This document shows positions 1 through 7,017 of a stretch of DNA of 15,703 bases, piece by piece; positions within the stretch are counted from its first letter, which is position 1, and the number at the start of each line of letters is the position of its first letter. Made by a program: the position numbers and the translations under genes. The notes beneath the pieces were generated by a model that made no database searches, was not told the origin of the DNA, and was given only the letters and a program-made list of their open reading frames with translations. Origin of the DNA: an uncultured Candidatus Saccharibacteria bacterium (GTDB lineage Bacteria; Patescibacteria; Saccharimonadia; Saccharimonadales; UBA6022). The stretch is taken from NCBI GenBank assembly GCA_946479115.1, contig CAMLED010000012.1, positions 1 through 15,703 on the forward strand. Direction: 5' to 3'.

Positions 1-48
1 CGCGGCGGATGGAGGATTCGTCGTGTACTAAGTGTTGGACCACATATT

Positions 49-77
49 GTTATATCACAAACAAAATGTGTATGAAA
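49..77 (-). promoter_or_regulatory. possible promoter reading off the left edge
   Basis: On the minus strand there is an extended -10 (TGA TATAAC, -10 at 49-54) with a poor -35 (TTTCAT, 72-77) at 17 bp. It would serve a gene beyond the left edge. No coding sequence is visible in 1-90. The call rests only on the hexamers and is weak. Confidence 0.22.
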
Positions 78-90
78 GTACTATTTTTAG

Positions 91-399
91 CTAAAATGGT
101 CGCGTCATGCGCCATTCCAGCCGAATAGGATCTGTCGAGATTACTTCTAGCCGATACATTGCAGACAGGACTGTTATTCCAATCGCATCAAGCATGGTCT
201 GCTTGCCGTATCGTATGATCAAGGATGCAAATGCTTTGTACTCTTCGGTGTTGAAGCGTTGACCGTCGAGGCACCGAATGAGCATGTCAATTTCGACGTT
301 ACCTTGACTGTAGTCTTCGTGGCCATGCTGATCGCAGGCTATTATACGCCGCTGCGCATAGGTCTGTATGAACAGTAGTAAGGCGATACGGGGATCCAT
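91..399 (-). CDS. hypothetical protein, 102 aa
   Basis: I do not recognise this protein. It is soluble, with no clear signal peptide. The N-terminal stretch (residues 3-20) is mildly hydrophobic and probably helical. The middle (35-80) is rich in Leu/Ile/Met with interspersed charges, and the C-terminus is basic (RLEWRMTR). It starts at an ATG preceded by a purine-rich GAGAGAAAG and ends with TAG. It lies downstream of secY on the same strand, where adk, map or infA would follow secY in many bacteria; it resembles none of these. An extended -10 promoter at 475-480 could transcribe it independently, in which case the hairpin at 422-450 would fall in its 5' leader. Coding status is likely because the frame is intact and the ATG is well placed. 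Function is unknown. Confidence 0.6.
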   Translation of the reverse strand: MDPRIALLLFIQTYAQRRIIACDQHGHEDYSQGNVEIDMLIRCLDGQRFNTEEYKAFASLIIRYGKQTMLDAIGITVLSAMYRLEVISTDPIRLEWRMTRPF

Positions 400-421
400 C
401 TATCATCTTTCTCTCATCAAA

Positions 422-450
422 GAACGCCGCTCCACATAGGAACGGCGTTC
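422..450 (-). terminator. hairpin after secY
   Basis: Perfect 8-bp inverted repeat GAACGCCG / CGGCGTTC with a 13-base loop, followed on the minus strand by a short T-rich stretch (TTCTTTG). It lies 60 bases past the secY stop and is probably its terminator. The U-tract is weak. Because a possible promoter sits just upstream at 475-503, the hairpin could instead act in the leader of the next gene. Confidence 0.55.
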
Positions 451-474
451 AACTCATGGAATTCGGTTATACCT

Positions 475-503
475 ATTATACCACAAAATGATTAAAAATG
501 GAA
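475..503 (-). promoter_or_regulatory. possible promoter for the 102-aa gene
   Basis: Minus-strand TATAAT (475-480) with a TGG extension directly before it; the -35 position 17 bp away reads TTCCAT, a poor match. An extended -10 can tolerate a weak -35. It lies between the secY stop and the 422-450 hairpin. Confidence 0.4.
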
Positions 504-509
504 GTATAC

Positions 510-1913
510 CTACTGGTAGTCGTCGTAGGTAACCATCAACGCACGAGAGTTGATCTGGCGAAGAGAATCAAGACCCACCTGGACAACAATCAAGAGTCCG
601 GTACCACCAATAGCTAGGTTGGCAATCGGCATACCTAACTGAGCAAAGGCATATTCTGCACCAAATGGCATAATAGCAATGATACCTAGGGCGAATGCTC
701 CGAAGAGGATCAAGCGGTTAACCATTTTCTTGAGGTGGTTCTCAGTTTGAATACCTGGGCGAACACCTTCGATAAAGCCACCTTGCTTTTGCAGACCTTC
801 GGCGATCTCGTTAGCGTTAAAGACGATACCTGTATAGAAGTAGGTAAATAGAATCACGAGAACGAAGTACAGTGCTGGGTACACAAGCGCTGCGAGCGTG
901 TCACCAGTAAATGCCCCTGGTTGTGGCGCCTGGAACCATGTGATCAGCTTGTTAGCGAGGTCTAGGGTAGCTGGGTTGCCATTAGCCTTGATCACCTGTC
1001 CAATGAAGGCTGGTAGTGACAGGAAGGCCACTGCGAAGATAACTGGAATAACACCGGCAGCGATCAACTTAACTGGCAGAATGCTTTTAACACCACCATA
1101 GTTACTGTTACCTTGGACGCGCTTGGCGTAGTTAACGGTAATAATACGCTGAGCTTCGTTAATCTTGACCAGTAGATACAGTACGGCGAGTGATATCACC
1201 GATATTGCCAGCACCGTCCAGAACGCTATTGGATTGAACGGCAGGTTGAACCAACCAAAGACGCTTAGTGAGCCGGCTGATGTATCCATAAGTGACGTAC
1301 CGAGACTGCCAAGTGTTGTTGGTAATTGACTGATGATACCTGCAAAGATCACGAGGCTGATACCGTTACCGATACCCTGTTCGGTAATCAATTCACCCAT
1401 CCACATTAGCAGCATAGCTGCAGCAGTCATGGCTGTAACGGCAACAACCCATTCCATAGCCGTTGGATCTGTCAGTGTTGTTACGCTGCTGGCAGATTGG
1501 CGCAGGATGTAAATAAAGGCAATTGACTGGACGATCGCAAGAGGTAATGCGATCATACGTGTCCACTGGTTGATCTTACGACGACCAGATTCACCGTCTT
1601 TGTGCAGCTCTTCAAGCTTTGGAATAGCCTTGGTCAGCAGCTGAGTGATGATAGAGGCGGTAATGAATGGCCCCATACCAACCAATACAATTGAGAACTG
1701 TGCTAACGCACCACCAGAGAGAAGGTTTAGGAACCCACCAAAGCTACTGCCGCCAATAACACCTTCAACAATTTGACGAAGCTGCTGTGGCTCGGCAATT
1801 GGCACTGGGATGTGCGCAAGTAATCGGTAGGCAACAAAAATACCCAAGATAATCAGGATACGCTTTTGCATGTCCTTGTTTTTAAACGATCGGAAAATGG
1901 TCTTCCAGTTCAT
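510..1913 (-). CDS. secY: protein translocase subunit SecY
   Basis: Central channel subunit of the SecYEG translocon in the cytoplasmic membrane. It threads unfolded secretory proteins and inserts membrane proteins co-translationally. The 467 aa (E. coli 443) carry the expected ten hydrophobic spans, starting near residues 18-38 with the family pattern AYRLLAHIPVP. A Gly/Ser-rich plug region follows (about 53-68), then GMGPFITASIITQLL in TM2. The cytosolic loop AQRIITVNYAKR and the ribosome-facing loop GGFIEGVRPG followed by T-x-x-x-L are both present, so the ribosome and SecA contact loops look intact. The ATG at 1911-1913 matches the family N-terminus; the Shine-Dalgarno is modest (AAGAGGG, rather far upstream). 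Unlike the usual spc operon, secY is separated from rplO by about 1.8 kb holding two unrelated genes and has its own promoter at 1975. Confidence 0.98.
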   Translation of the reverse strand: MNWKTIFRSFKNKDMQKRILIILGIFVAYRLLAHIPVPIAEPQQLRQIVEGVIGGSSFGGFLNLLSGGALAQFSIVLVGMGPFITASIITQLLTKAIPKLEELHKDGESGRRKINQWTRMIALPLAIVQSIAFIYILRQSASSVTTLTDPTAMEWVVAVTAMTAAAMLLMWMGELITEQGIGNGISLVIFAGIISQLPTTLGSLGTSLMDTSAGSLSVFGWFNLPFNPIAFWTVLAISVISLAVLYLLVKINEAQRIITVNYAKRVQGNSNYGGVKSILPVKLIAAGVIPVIFAVAFLSLPAFIGQVIKANGNPATLDLANKLITWFQAPQPGAFTGDTLAALVYPALYFVLVILFTYFYTGIVFNANEIAEGLQKQGGFIEGVRPGIQTENHLKKMVNRLILFGAFALGIIAIMPFGAEYAFAQLGMPIANLAIGGTGLLIVVQVGLDSLRQINSRALMVTYDDYQ

Positions 1914-1974
1914 GTGTCTCTATACCCTCTTATTTATACAAGCCACGTCGGAATGTGGCGATAATTCATCAATC

Positions 1975-2004
1975 ATTATACTACAGATGTACCGCAAAAA
2001 GTTA
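1975..2004 (-). promoter_or_regulatory. secY promoter and leader
   Basis: Minus-strand TATAAT (1975-1980) lies 61 bases upstream of the secY ATG. The best -35-like hexamer (TTAACT, 4 of 6) is about 19 bp away and is built from the T-tract of the preceding terminator. The roughly 55-base leader holds a small hairpin, GCCAC/GTGGC (1942-1959). The -10 is perfect; the -35 is uncertain. Confidence 0.5.
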
Positions 2005-2054
2005 AAACCCCGCACCCTTTCGGGAGACAGGGTCTCAACCGTTGGGTTGCGGGG
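1996..2054 (-). terminator. structured terminator, repeat family A copy 1
   Basis: It starts four bases after the stop codon of the 318-aa gene. On the minus strand CCCCGC, a bulged A and ACCC pair with GGGT GCGGGG. Inside, CGG pairs with CCG across a two-base bulge, then GAGAC with GTCTC over a CCT loop. TTTTAACTTTTT follows, a good U-tract. It is nearly identical to 3112-3170, sharing a 22-base core from GAGACC to AAGGGT. Confidence 0.85.
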
Positions 2055-2058
2055 TAAT

Positions 2059-3015
2059 TTAGTTAGCAGAGTCTTGTGACTTTGCCTGGAGAATCAATTT
2101 GACATTCAAATTACTGTCGGCGTCCTGTGTTTTGGCAAAGCCGTCCACCAGACATATCGTCAGTGTACGATCAATATACGTCGCCACATAATGATCGCGG
2201 ATGAATGGACTGGTTTCTTCGGCTGCCACGACAAGATTGCTACCAGATGGGATATCGACTGTAATGTCTTTACACCAGTACGGAGCCCTGCTGGCCGGGC
2301 TGATTGTAAGCGTCCGCGGATAATCCAGCGTCTTGTCATTAGCGCCAAAGCTAGGAACTGACTTTGGCATACCATCAGGTACCTTGTTCATCGAATGTGC
2401 GCCGATAGAATAACTGGTGCCATCGAGTTGAGGGTTACCCGCATCATATTGAGCACGCGCACGGACTTCCTCGTTATATTGCCTGACAGGCACCAATTCG
2501 ATAAAAAGGGCGATTGCTGCCGCGGCTATAATTGCTGCCATGACGATACCGACACGCGTCCAATACTTTCGCCGACGTTTCCGTTTGGACGTAAGTATTC
2601 TATCTACGGCATCTTTTAAAATACGTAGAATCGTCTGGATGCAATATGCCAGAGGACGCCATTCTTCTTCCTGAGGCGACATCTCGTCAAGATCGACGGC
2701 CATGCCATTTTCAGTAAGATCAAAATAACGAGTATGTTCACCGCCCTTTTCATTCACACTCACAGCTATTCGTAGCCATTTGGTCTTGAAATTTGCCTCA
2801 ACTGCTACCGTGACGGACGTCAGCACCCCTGAAGGATACGCTGTGCATTGACGTTCATATGTATTAGGTGCAGTCTCTGTCAGCAAGGAAAGTCGCCTTG
2901 CCTGAGCCATGATTTTGAATAGTTCTTGTCGAATATCAAAATAAGGCCCTTGCTCTGGCTCTGAAACCTGCCTGCGCTTACTCCAAAGTGATGTGCTAGA
3001 ACCACTTTCAGTCAT
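2059..3015 (-). CDS. single-span membrane protein, 318 aa, unknown function
   Basis: I do not recognise the family. Layout: a hydrophilic N-terminal domain (1-143) with mixed beta-like segments, a strongly basic patch KRKRRRK (144-150), one Ala/Ile-rich membrane span (about 154-175), then a C-terminal domain of about 140 residues. By the positive-inside rule the N-domain is cytosolic and the C-domain extracellular. The C-domain is rich in Ser, Asp and beta-prone stretches and has just two Cys. The start is an ATG with a strong AAGGAG five bases upstream. A promoter lies at 3070-3098 and a terminator directly after the stop, so it is monocistronic. With the 124-aa gene it sits between rplO and secY, which normally adjoin. 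A surface or sensor role is possible but not shown. Confidence 0.8.
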   Translation of the reverse strand: MTESGSSTSLWSKRRQVSEPEQGPYFDIRQELFKIMAQARRLSLLTETAPNTYERQCTAYPSGVLTSVTVAVEANFKTKWLRIAVSVNEKGGEHTRYFDLTENGMAVDLDEMSPQEEEWRPLAYCIQTILRILKDAVDRILTSKRKRRRKYWTRVGIVMAAIIAAAAIALFIELVPVRQYNEEVRARAQYDAGNPQLDGTSYSIGAHSMNKVPDGMPKSVPSFGANDKTLDYPRTLTISPASRAPYWCKDITVDIPSGSNLVVAAEETSPFIRDHYVATYIDRTLTICLVDGFAKTQDADSNLNVKLILQAKSQDSAN

Positions 3016-3069
3016 TTTTACTCCTTAGAAGAGCGTGTCACTATCAAAAGAAATATGGACAATACGTGA

Positions 3070-3098
3070 ATTATATGATAAAACAGCCTAATTCGCAA
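3070..3098 (-). promoter_or_regulatory. promoter of the 318-aa membrane protein gene
   Basis: Minus-strand TTGCGA (3093-3098), 17-bp spacer, TATAAT (3070-3075). It lies between terminator copy 2 and the AAGGAG/ATG at 3015, giving a leader of about 45 bases. Confidence 0.7.
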
Positions 3099-3111
3099 GG
3101 ATAAGCTTCAT

Positions 3112-3170
3112 AAAAAAGTCAAAACCCCGCTACCCTTTCGGGAGACAGGGTCTCGACCGTGGGTGCGGGG
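3112..3170 (-). terminator. structured terminator, repeat family A copy 2
   Basis: Near-duplicate of 1996-2054, placed three bases after the TGA stop (before it an adjacent TAA) of the 124-aa gene. CCCCGC ACCC pairs with GGGT A GCGGGG: the bulged A is now on the 3' arm instead of the 5' arm, while the inner GAGAC-CCT-GTCTC stem is unchanged. A U-tract TTTTGACTTTTTT follows on the minus strand. Confidence 0.85.
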
Positions 3171-3173
3171 TTA

Positions 3174-3548
3174 TCAAGCAGGAGCGATCGATGGTTTAAG
3201 AAGTCGACGAGCACGCAGATCCTTAACCCATTGCTTTGTCTTTTTCCATTGACCTTTAAACCAATTGTCTTCATCACTATTGGTGATCAGTCGTAGTATG
3301 TACATTCCGAGCACTGAACAAATTACTGCTATAAATCCGTCCTTTGTATTACCAACTCGTATACTGAGCACAATCAACGACAAGCTACACCCTAGCTGGA
3401 TCAACAGCATTACAACGTAGCACGAAATGAAAACGTATCGTGCATAAGTTCCTTTGGCCGTAGACATATAAAACATGATCATGAGGATCATAATCGGATT
3501 TAAAATCCCAGACACTGTCCAAAGAACACTCGATAGTTCAAGGCTCAT
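3174..3548 (-). CDS. three-span membrane protein, 124 aa, unknown function
   Basis: I do not recognise the family. Three hydrophobic spans are visible at about residues 8-28, 38-62 and 70-89. A polar tail of about 35 residues follows, starting with an acidic SDEDNW motif and then strongly basic (KGQWKKTKQW, RARRLLK). The tail probably lies in the cytosol. The ATG has GAGAAGGTG upstream. The stop is TGA with an in-phase TAA immediately after, the only TGA among the genes of this window. Its own promoter (3593-3621) and terminator (3112-3170) make it a single-gene unit inserted after the L15 terminator. It might form a functional pair with the neighbouring single-span protein, since both intrude between rplO and secY and share the same terminator type, but there is no direct evidence. 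Confidence 0.75.
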   Translation of the reverse strand: MSLELSSVLWTVSGILNPIMILMIMFYMSTAKGTYARYVFISCYVVMLLIQLGCSLSLIVLSIRVGNTKDGFIAVICSVLGMYILRLITNSDEDNWFKGQWKKTKQWVKDLRARRLLKPSIAPA

Positions 3549-3592
3549 ATTCGTTCACCTTCTCTCAATGTTCGACGAAAATCGTTGAAGAT

Positions 3593-3621
3593 ACTTTACT
3601 ATAAATACTACTGTCATTCAA
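3593..3621 (-). promoter_or_regulatory. promoter of the 124-aa membrane protein gene
   Basis: Minus-strand TTGAAT (3616-3621), 17-bp spacer, TAAAGT (3593-3598). It sits directly after the L15 terminator. Moderate match at both hexamers. Confidence 0.45.
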
Positions 3622-3642
3622 CACTCTCATTCCTATACCACT

Positions 3643-3673
3643 AAAAATACCCGCCATTACGACGGGTATTTTT
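3643..3673 (-). terminator. terminator of the ribosomal-protein operon
   Basis: Perfect 11-bp inverted repeat AAAAATACCCG / CGGGTATTTTT with a 9-base loop, 15 bases after the L15 stop. The A/T arms give a U-tract in either direction, so it can work both ways. It marks the 3' end of the operon before secY. Confidence 0.88.
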
Positions 3674-3688
3674 ATGTGTAATCAGAGA

Positions 3689-4168
3689 TTACTTGTCAGC
3701 TTTTTCAGCTTCTTTGGTGCTTTTCTTTAGCGGTGTATCAGTCTTTTCGAATGTACCACCAGCTTTAGTAATAGCAGCCTGAACGCTCTTGCTTGCGCCT
3801 TGAACCTTCAAGGTTACCTTTTCGGTTAGTTCACCGCGAAGGATGACTTTAACGGTATGGAAAGGTGTTGCAATGTAACCCTGTTCGAACAATGTAAAGT
3901 TGTCGGCAGTTTTACCAGCAAATGCGTTTAGGTGATCTAAGTATACAACCTGTGCAGGTGTCTTTAGGCTCTTGAAACCGCGAGCTTTAGGAATTGCCTG
4001 TACAAGTGCACGCTGTCCACCCTGGAACATTGCACCTAGTTTTTTACCAGTACGAGAGCCTTGACCCTTAGTACCACGACCAGCGGTTTTACCCTGACCA
4101 GCAGCGATACCACGACCAACTCGTTTGCGGTTTTTGTTAGCAGTAATCTGAAGTTCGTTGTATTTCAT
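3689..4168 (-). CDS. rplO: 50S ribosomal protein L15 (uL15)
   Basis: Large-subunit protein that binds 23S rRNA late in assembly. The Gly-rich N-terminal arm is clear: GRGIAAGQGKTAGRGTKGQG, then RTGKK and FQGGQ. The C-terminal globular domain holds the usual ILRGELTEKVTLKVQGAS pattern. Length is 159 aa against 144 in E. coli; the excess is a charged tail (KKSTKEAEKADK). The ATG overlaps the S5 stop as TAATG with a GGAGG upstream inside S5, so translation is coupled. In most bacteria rpmD (L30) lies between S5 and L15; here there is no room for it. L15 is the last gene of the operon and is followed by a hairpin instead of secY. Confidence 0.97.
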   Translation of the reverse strand: MKYNELQITANKNRKRVGRGIAAGQGKTAGRGTKGQGSRTGKKLGAMFQGGQRALVQAIPKARGFKSLKTPAQVVYLDHLNAFAGKTADNFTLFEQGYIATPFHTVKVILRGELTEKVTLKVQGASKSVQAAITKAGGTFEKTDTPLKKSTKEAEKADK

Positions 4169-4740
4169 TACTTAGCCTCCTCAGTTTTAGCAGCTTTTTT
4201 AGCAGCTGGCTTTTTAGCTGGGGCATTAAGCCATTCGTCACGTGGAACCAAGCTCTTCAATGCATCGATAGTTGCGTAAGCAATGTTGACCTTGTTTGTT
4301 GAACCAAGTGATTTAGAAAGCATGTTACGGATACCAGTCACACCGATGATTGAACGAACTACACCGCCGGCAATAATACCGGTACCTGGAGCAGCTGGCT
4401 TAATCAATACCTGTGCGCCAGATACCTTGATCTCAGCATCGTGAGGAATAGTATCGTTAGCGATAGGAATAGTGATCATGTTCTTCTTAGCAACATCAGT
4501 TGCTTTTGCAATGGCAGTTTGAACGTCTTGTCCCTTAGAGACACCAACGCCAACTTTGTTCTTGCGGTCACCAACAACGACAAGTGCTTTAAAGCGGAAA
4601 CGGCGTCCACCCTTTACCACACGGGCAACACGGTCGATGTTAATAACTAGTTCTTCAAATTGCTTTGGCTCGGCTGGCGCTTGATCACGACGGTTGTCGC
4701 GGCGAGGAGCACGAGTGTTAGTAGTAGCTTGTTCAGCCAT
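4168..4740 (-). CDS. rpsE: 30S ribosomal protein S5 (uS5)
   Basis: Small-subunit protein at the mRNA entry site, involved in decoding fidelity. The double-stranded-RNA-binding-like N-domain reads VVKGGRRFRFKALVVVGD and KVGVGVSKG; the C-domain has the GTGIIAGG and GIRNMLSKSLGS patterns. I set the start at the ATG at 4738-4740 (MAEQATT), one base after the L18 stop (TAATATG) with a GGAG nearby. An upstream in-frame ATG at 4785 would overlap L18 by 44 bases and add 15 residues foreign to the family. The product is 190 aa (E. coli 167), with an extra N-terminal basic stretch (RAPRRDNRRD) and an Ala/Lys tail (AKKPAAKKAAKTEEAK). Confidence 0.97.
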   Translation of the reverse strand: MAEQATTNTRAPRRDNRRDQAPAEPKQFEELVINIDRVARVVKGGRRFRFKALVVVGDRKNKVGVGVSKGQDVQTAIAKATDVAKKNMITIPIANDTIPHDAEIKVSGAQVLIKPAAPGTGIIAGGVVRSIIGVTGIRNMLSKSLGSTNKVNIAYATIDALKSLVPRDEWLNAPAKKPAAKKAAKTEEAK

Positions 4741-4741
4741 A

Positions 4742-5095
4742 TTAGAACTCCAAACCTTCCTTGCGGGCAGCGTCAGCGAGCGCACTTAGGCGACCAGCGT
4801 ACTGGCGACCGTTGCGATCAAACACTACTGCGTTAATCTTTGCTTTTTTAGCTTTCTTGGCGATATCAGCACCAACAAATGCAGCTTGTTCAGTCATAGT
4901 ACCAGTTTGTTTAGTACCAACAGTCGTGCTAGCAGCAAGTGTGTGTTGCTTTGTATCATCAATGATTTGAGCGCTAATGTGCATATTGCTGATAGTAACA
5001 GTTAGGCGTGGGCGTTCAGCTGTACCAGTAACTTTGCTACGAACGCGGTTCTTTCGCAAAGATTTGTTGAGTAATTTTTTAGCGAAGTTTGCCAT
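4742..5095 (-). CDS. rplR: 50S ribosomal protein L18 (uL18)
   Basis: 5S rRNA-binding protein of the central protuberance, working with L5. The 117 aa equal the E. coli length. Visible family marks are the basic N-terminus ([19 protein letters not shown]), the [13 protein letters not shown] strand pair and the C-terminal [19 protein letters not shown] signature. The ATG lies two bases after the L6 stop; the next gene, S5, begins one base after its own stop. The frame is intact with no unusual residues. Confidence 0.97.
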   Translation of the reverse strand: MANFAKKLLNKSLRKNRVRSKVTGTAERPRLTVTISNMHISAQIIDDTKQHTLAASTTVGTKQTGTMTEQAAFVGADIAKKAKKAKINAVVFDRNGRQYAGRLSALADAARKEGLEF

Positions 5096-5097
5096 GA

Positions 5098-5631
5098 TTA
5101 CTTACCAGTCTTTCCTGCCTTGCGAAGCACAACTTCGTCAGCATATTTAATACCTTTACCCTTGTAAGGTTCAGGTTTTTTCAATGAGCGGATCTCAGCA
5201 GCAACCTGTCCAACAGCTTGCTTGTCGATACCAGCTACAGTAATGTTCATTTTATCAACGGTCAATGTAATGCCCGCTGGAGCTTCGTATTTCACTGGGT
5301 GTGAAAATCCAAGACTCATTTCGATAGCCTGGCCGCCACCGTTTACACGGAAACCGACACCATTTACTTCTAGTTTCTTTTCGAAACCTTTTGTTACACC
5401 GTCAACAGCGTTTTGCAAAAGTGCGCGCTGCAGACCGTGCTGGGCTTTAGCGATGCGTTCGTCATCTTTACGAGTAACGATTGCTTGTGTACCTTCTAGA
5501 GCAACGGTCACGTCACTCAGATGTGGTACAGTCAATTCGCCTTTAGCGCCCTTGACTGAAATAACATCTGAATCAACCGTGATTGTCACACCCGATGGTA
5601 CGTCAATTGGTAGTTTTCCGATTCGACTCAT
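5098..5631 (-). CDS. rplF: 50S ribosomal protein L6 (uL6)
   Basis: Large-subunit protein near the factor-binding centre that contacts 23S rRNA helix 97 and the sarcin-ricin loop area. The 177 aa match E. coli. Start motif [14 protein letters not shown]; two L6 repeats (about 1-82 and 83-177); the second ends in the signature [14 protein letters not shown]. The ATG lies two bases after the stop of a 36-codon gene instead of after S8 as usual, and its ribosome-binding purines (AAAGAGAAG) are the last codons of that small gene. Translation of L6 may therefore depend on ribosomes finishing the small gene. Confidence 0.97.
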   Translation of the reverse strand: MSRIGKLPIDVPSGVTITVDSDVISVKGAKGELTVPHLSDVTVALEGTQAIVTRKDDERIAKAQHGLQRALLQNAVDGVTKGFEKKLEVNGVGFRVNGGGQAIEMSLGFSHPVKYEAPAGITLTVDKMNITVAGIDKQAVGQVAAEIRSLKKPEPYKGKGIKYADEVVLRKAGKTGK

Positions 5632-5633
5632 AT

Positions 5634-5744
5634 CTACTTCTCTTTCTTATTATTGATCTGCTTCTTTAGCTTCTTAACTTCATCTTGCGCCTGTAGGGCA
5701 AAGATAAAGCCAAGAATACCAAAGATAAATGCAGCATATTCCAT
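5634..5744 (-). CDS. 36-aa single-span membrane microprotein inside the spc operon
   Basis: A short intact frame, ATG to TAG, fills the space between S8 and L6 exactly: it begins three bases after the S8 stop (TAATAAATG) and ends two bases before the L6 ATG. The product starts MEY, has a hydrophobic span AAFIFGILGFIFAL (residues 4-17), then a hydrophilic tail QAQDEVKKLKKQINNKKEK with nine Lys and a short heptad-like run (V, L, I). By the positive-inside rule the tail faces the cytosol. An AAGG lies 11 bases upstream, so initiation is probably coupled to S8 termination. I know no standard gene at this place; S8 and L6 are normally neighbours. A role such as holding nascent ribosomes or mRNA near the membrane would be speculation. 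Confidence 0.72.
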   Translation of the reverse strand: MEYAAFIFGILGFIFALQAQDEVKKLKKQINNKKEK

Positions 5745-5747
5745 TTA

Positions 5748-6149
5748 TTAATATACCTTAAGGAGTAATTCACCACCAAGGTGCTGTTTAACAGCTTCCT
5801 GGCCAGTGATAACGCCCTTGCTGGTGCTGATCAGTACGATACCACGACCGCTTTTTACGCGTGGGATATCAGCTGATGCAACGTATACACGGCGACCTGG
5901 CTTTGATAAACGAGTTAGTTCAGTGAACGTAGCGTTTTCGCCTGGCTTGTTGATAGTAACAACAAGTGTGTCGCGTGGTTTACCAGCTTCGATTTTTACA
6001 TCGGCTAGGTACTTTGATTTTTTAAGTTGTTCAGCAACAACTTTCTTTAGCTTGCTTGATGGAACACGAATTTCGTGTTTGCCAACCATAGCCGCATTTC
6101 GAATGCGAGTTAGTAGGTCGGCGATTGGGTCAGTTGATTGTAATGACAT
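5748..6149 (-). CDS. rpsH: 30S ribosomal protein S8 (uS8)
   Basis: Primary 16S rRNA-binding protein of the central domain; in E. coli also the translational repressor of the spc operon. The product is 133 aa (E. coli 130). The N-terminus DPIADLLTRIRNA and the C-terminal signature (STSKGVITGQEA, ending LGGELLLKVY) are clear. I chose the ATG at 6147-6149 (MSLQSTDPIAD) because it has AAAGGAAA upstream and fits the family; an in-frame ATG at 6170 would add seven residues and overlap S14. The S14-S8 gap of 14 bases is the widest in the operon, which matters if S8 feedback acts here; no clear hairpin is visible in it. Confidence 0.97.
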   Translation of the reverse strand: MSLQSTDPIADLLTRIRNAAMVGKHEIRVPSSKLKKVVAEQLKKSKYLADVKIEAGKPRDTLVVTINKPGENATFTELTRLSKPGRRVYVASADIPRVKSGRGIVLISTSKGVITGQEAVKQHLGGELLLKVY

Positions 6150-6163
6150 ATCTGTTTCCTTTC

Positions 6164-6433
6164 CTACCAACTACTCTTTGTAATACCAGGGATTTCGCCC
6201 TTTGATGCTTTTTCGCGGAAGTTAATACGGTTGAGGCCGAAGCGTCGCATGTATGCGCGTGGTCGTCCGTGGAGGACGTCGCGGTTCTTCCAGCGAGTTG
6301 GTGAACTGTTTAGTGGAAGCTTTTGCAAACCTTCCGTGTCACCGAGTTCTTTGAGTTCAGCGCGCTTAGCGGCAAACTTCAAAATCATTTTCTTGCGTTT
6401 TTCGTCGCGAGCGACTGCAGATTTCTTAGCCAT
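6164..6433 (-). CDS. rpsN: 30S ribosomal protein S14 (uS14), zinc-free form
   Basis: Small-subunit head protein near the decoding site, assembled with S3 and S10. The C-terminal signature is plain: [18 protein letters not shown] and [11 protein letters not shown]. The product is 89 aa: longer than the 61-aa zinc-ribbon form and shorter than the 101-aa E. coli form. It has no Cys, so it belongs to the C-minus type that does not bind zinc. The N-terminal half is basic and helical ([19 protein letters not shown]), followed by [14 protein letters not shown], which matches the DSSPSR region of the E. coli protein. The ATG overlaps the L5 stop as TAATG. Stop is TAG, one of only two TAG stops among the operon genes. 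Confidence 0.97.
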   Translation of the reverse strand: MAKKSAVARDEKRKKMILKFAAKRAELKELGDTEGLQKLPLNSSPTRWKNRDVLHGRPRAYMRRFGLNRINFREKASKGEIPGITKSSW

Positions 6434-7017
6434 TAGCGTTTGCCTCCTTCTTTCTCAAACGGCATACCGAATTTTTCAAGTAGTGCACGTGAGTGAGCAG
6501 GATCTTGGTTGCGGATTGCAAACGTGACCTGTAGACCGTGAAGTACCTGAGTTTCTTCAAATGTCAGTTCTGGGAAAATTGATTGCTCAATGATACCCAA
6601 GTTATAGTTACCACCCTTGTCAAAACCCTTTGGTCCAATGCCGTGGAAGTCACGAACACGTGGAAGTGCAATGTTTGAAAGACGGTCGAGGAACTCGTAC
6701 ATACGAGCACCACGGAGGGTTACGCTGATACCAACGCGGTTCATACCAGCACGGATCTTGAAACCAGCAATTGATTTCTTAGCCATGCGATCAACTGGTG
6801 CTTGACCAGTGATTTTCACCAACGTGTTTTTGACGACTTCGTAGAAACGCTTGTCATCTTTGTTCTTGCCGATACCAACACTCACTACGATTTTCTCGAG
6901 CTTTGGTACTTGGTGTACGTTCGCAAGATTCAATTCGGCTTGGAGTTCTTTGACAAATTGATCTTTGTACAAAGCTTTCAAGCGAGGAGTAGCGGCAGTC
7001 TGTGTAGCTTTTGCCAT
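6433..7017 (-). CDS. rplE: 50S ribosomal protein L5 (uL5)
   Basis: 5S rRNA-binding protein of the central protuberance that contacts the P-site tRNA. The product is 194 aa (E. coli 179) with a short N-terminal extension of Ala/Thr/Gln before the usual LKALYKDQF. Family marks: [33 protein letters not shown], then [20 protein letters not shown] with DFHGI, and a C-terminus with IFPEL. It overlaps both neighbours by one base (TAATG at L24/L5 and at L5/S14). Nothing is missing. Confidence 0.97.
   Translation of the reverse strand: MAKATQTAATPRLKALYKDQFVKELQAELNLANVHQVPKLEKIVVSVGIGKNKDDKRFYEVVKNTLVKITGQAPVDRMAKKSIAGFKIRAGMNRVGISVTLRGARMYEFLDRLSNIALPRVRDFHGIGPKGFDKGGNYNLGIIEQSIFPELTFEETQVLHGLQVTFAIRNQDPAHSRALLEKFGMPFEKEGGKR

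Noticed and set aside
4741..4785. Longer S5 start (ATG at 4785)
   Set aside because: It would overlap L18 by 44 bases and add non-family residues; the ATG at 4740 has the coupled TAATATG context.
5222..5656. 144-aa open frame on the plus strand opposite L6
   Set aside because: It lies entirely antisense to L6 and the microprotein gene, has no promoter or ribosome-binding site, and its translation is what the reverse of conserved ribosomal codons gives.
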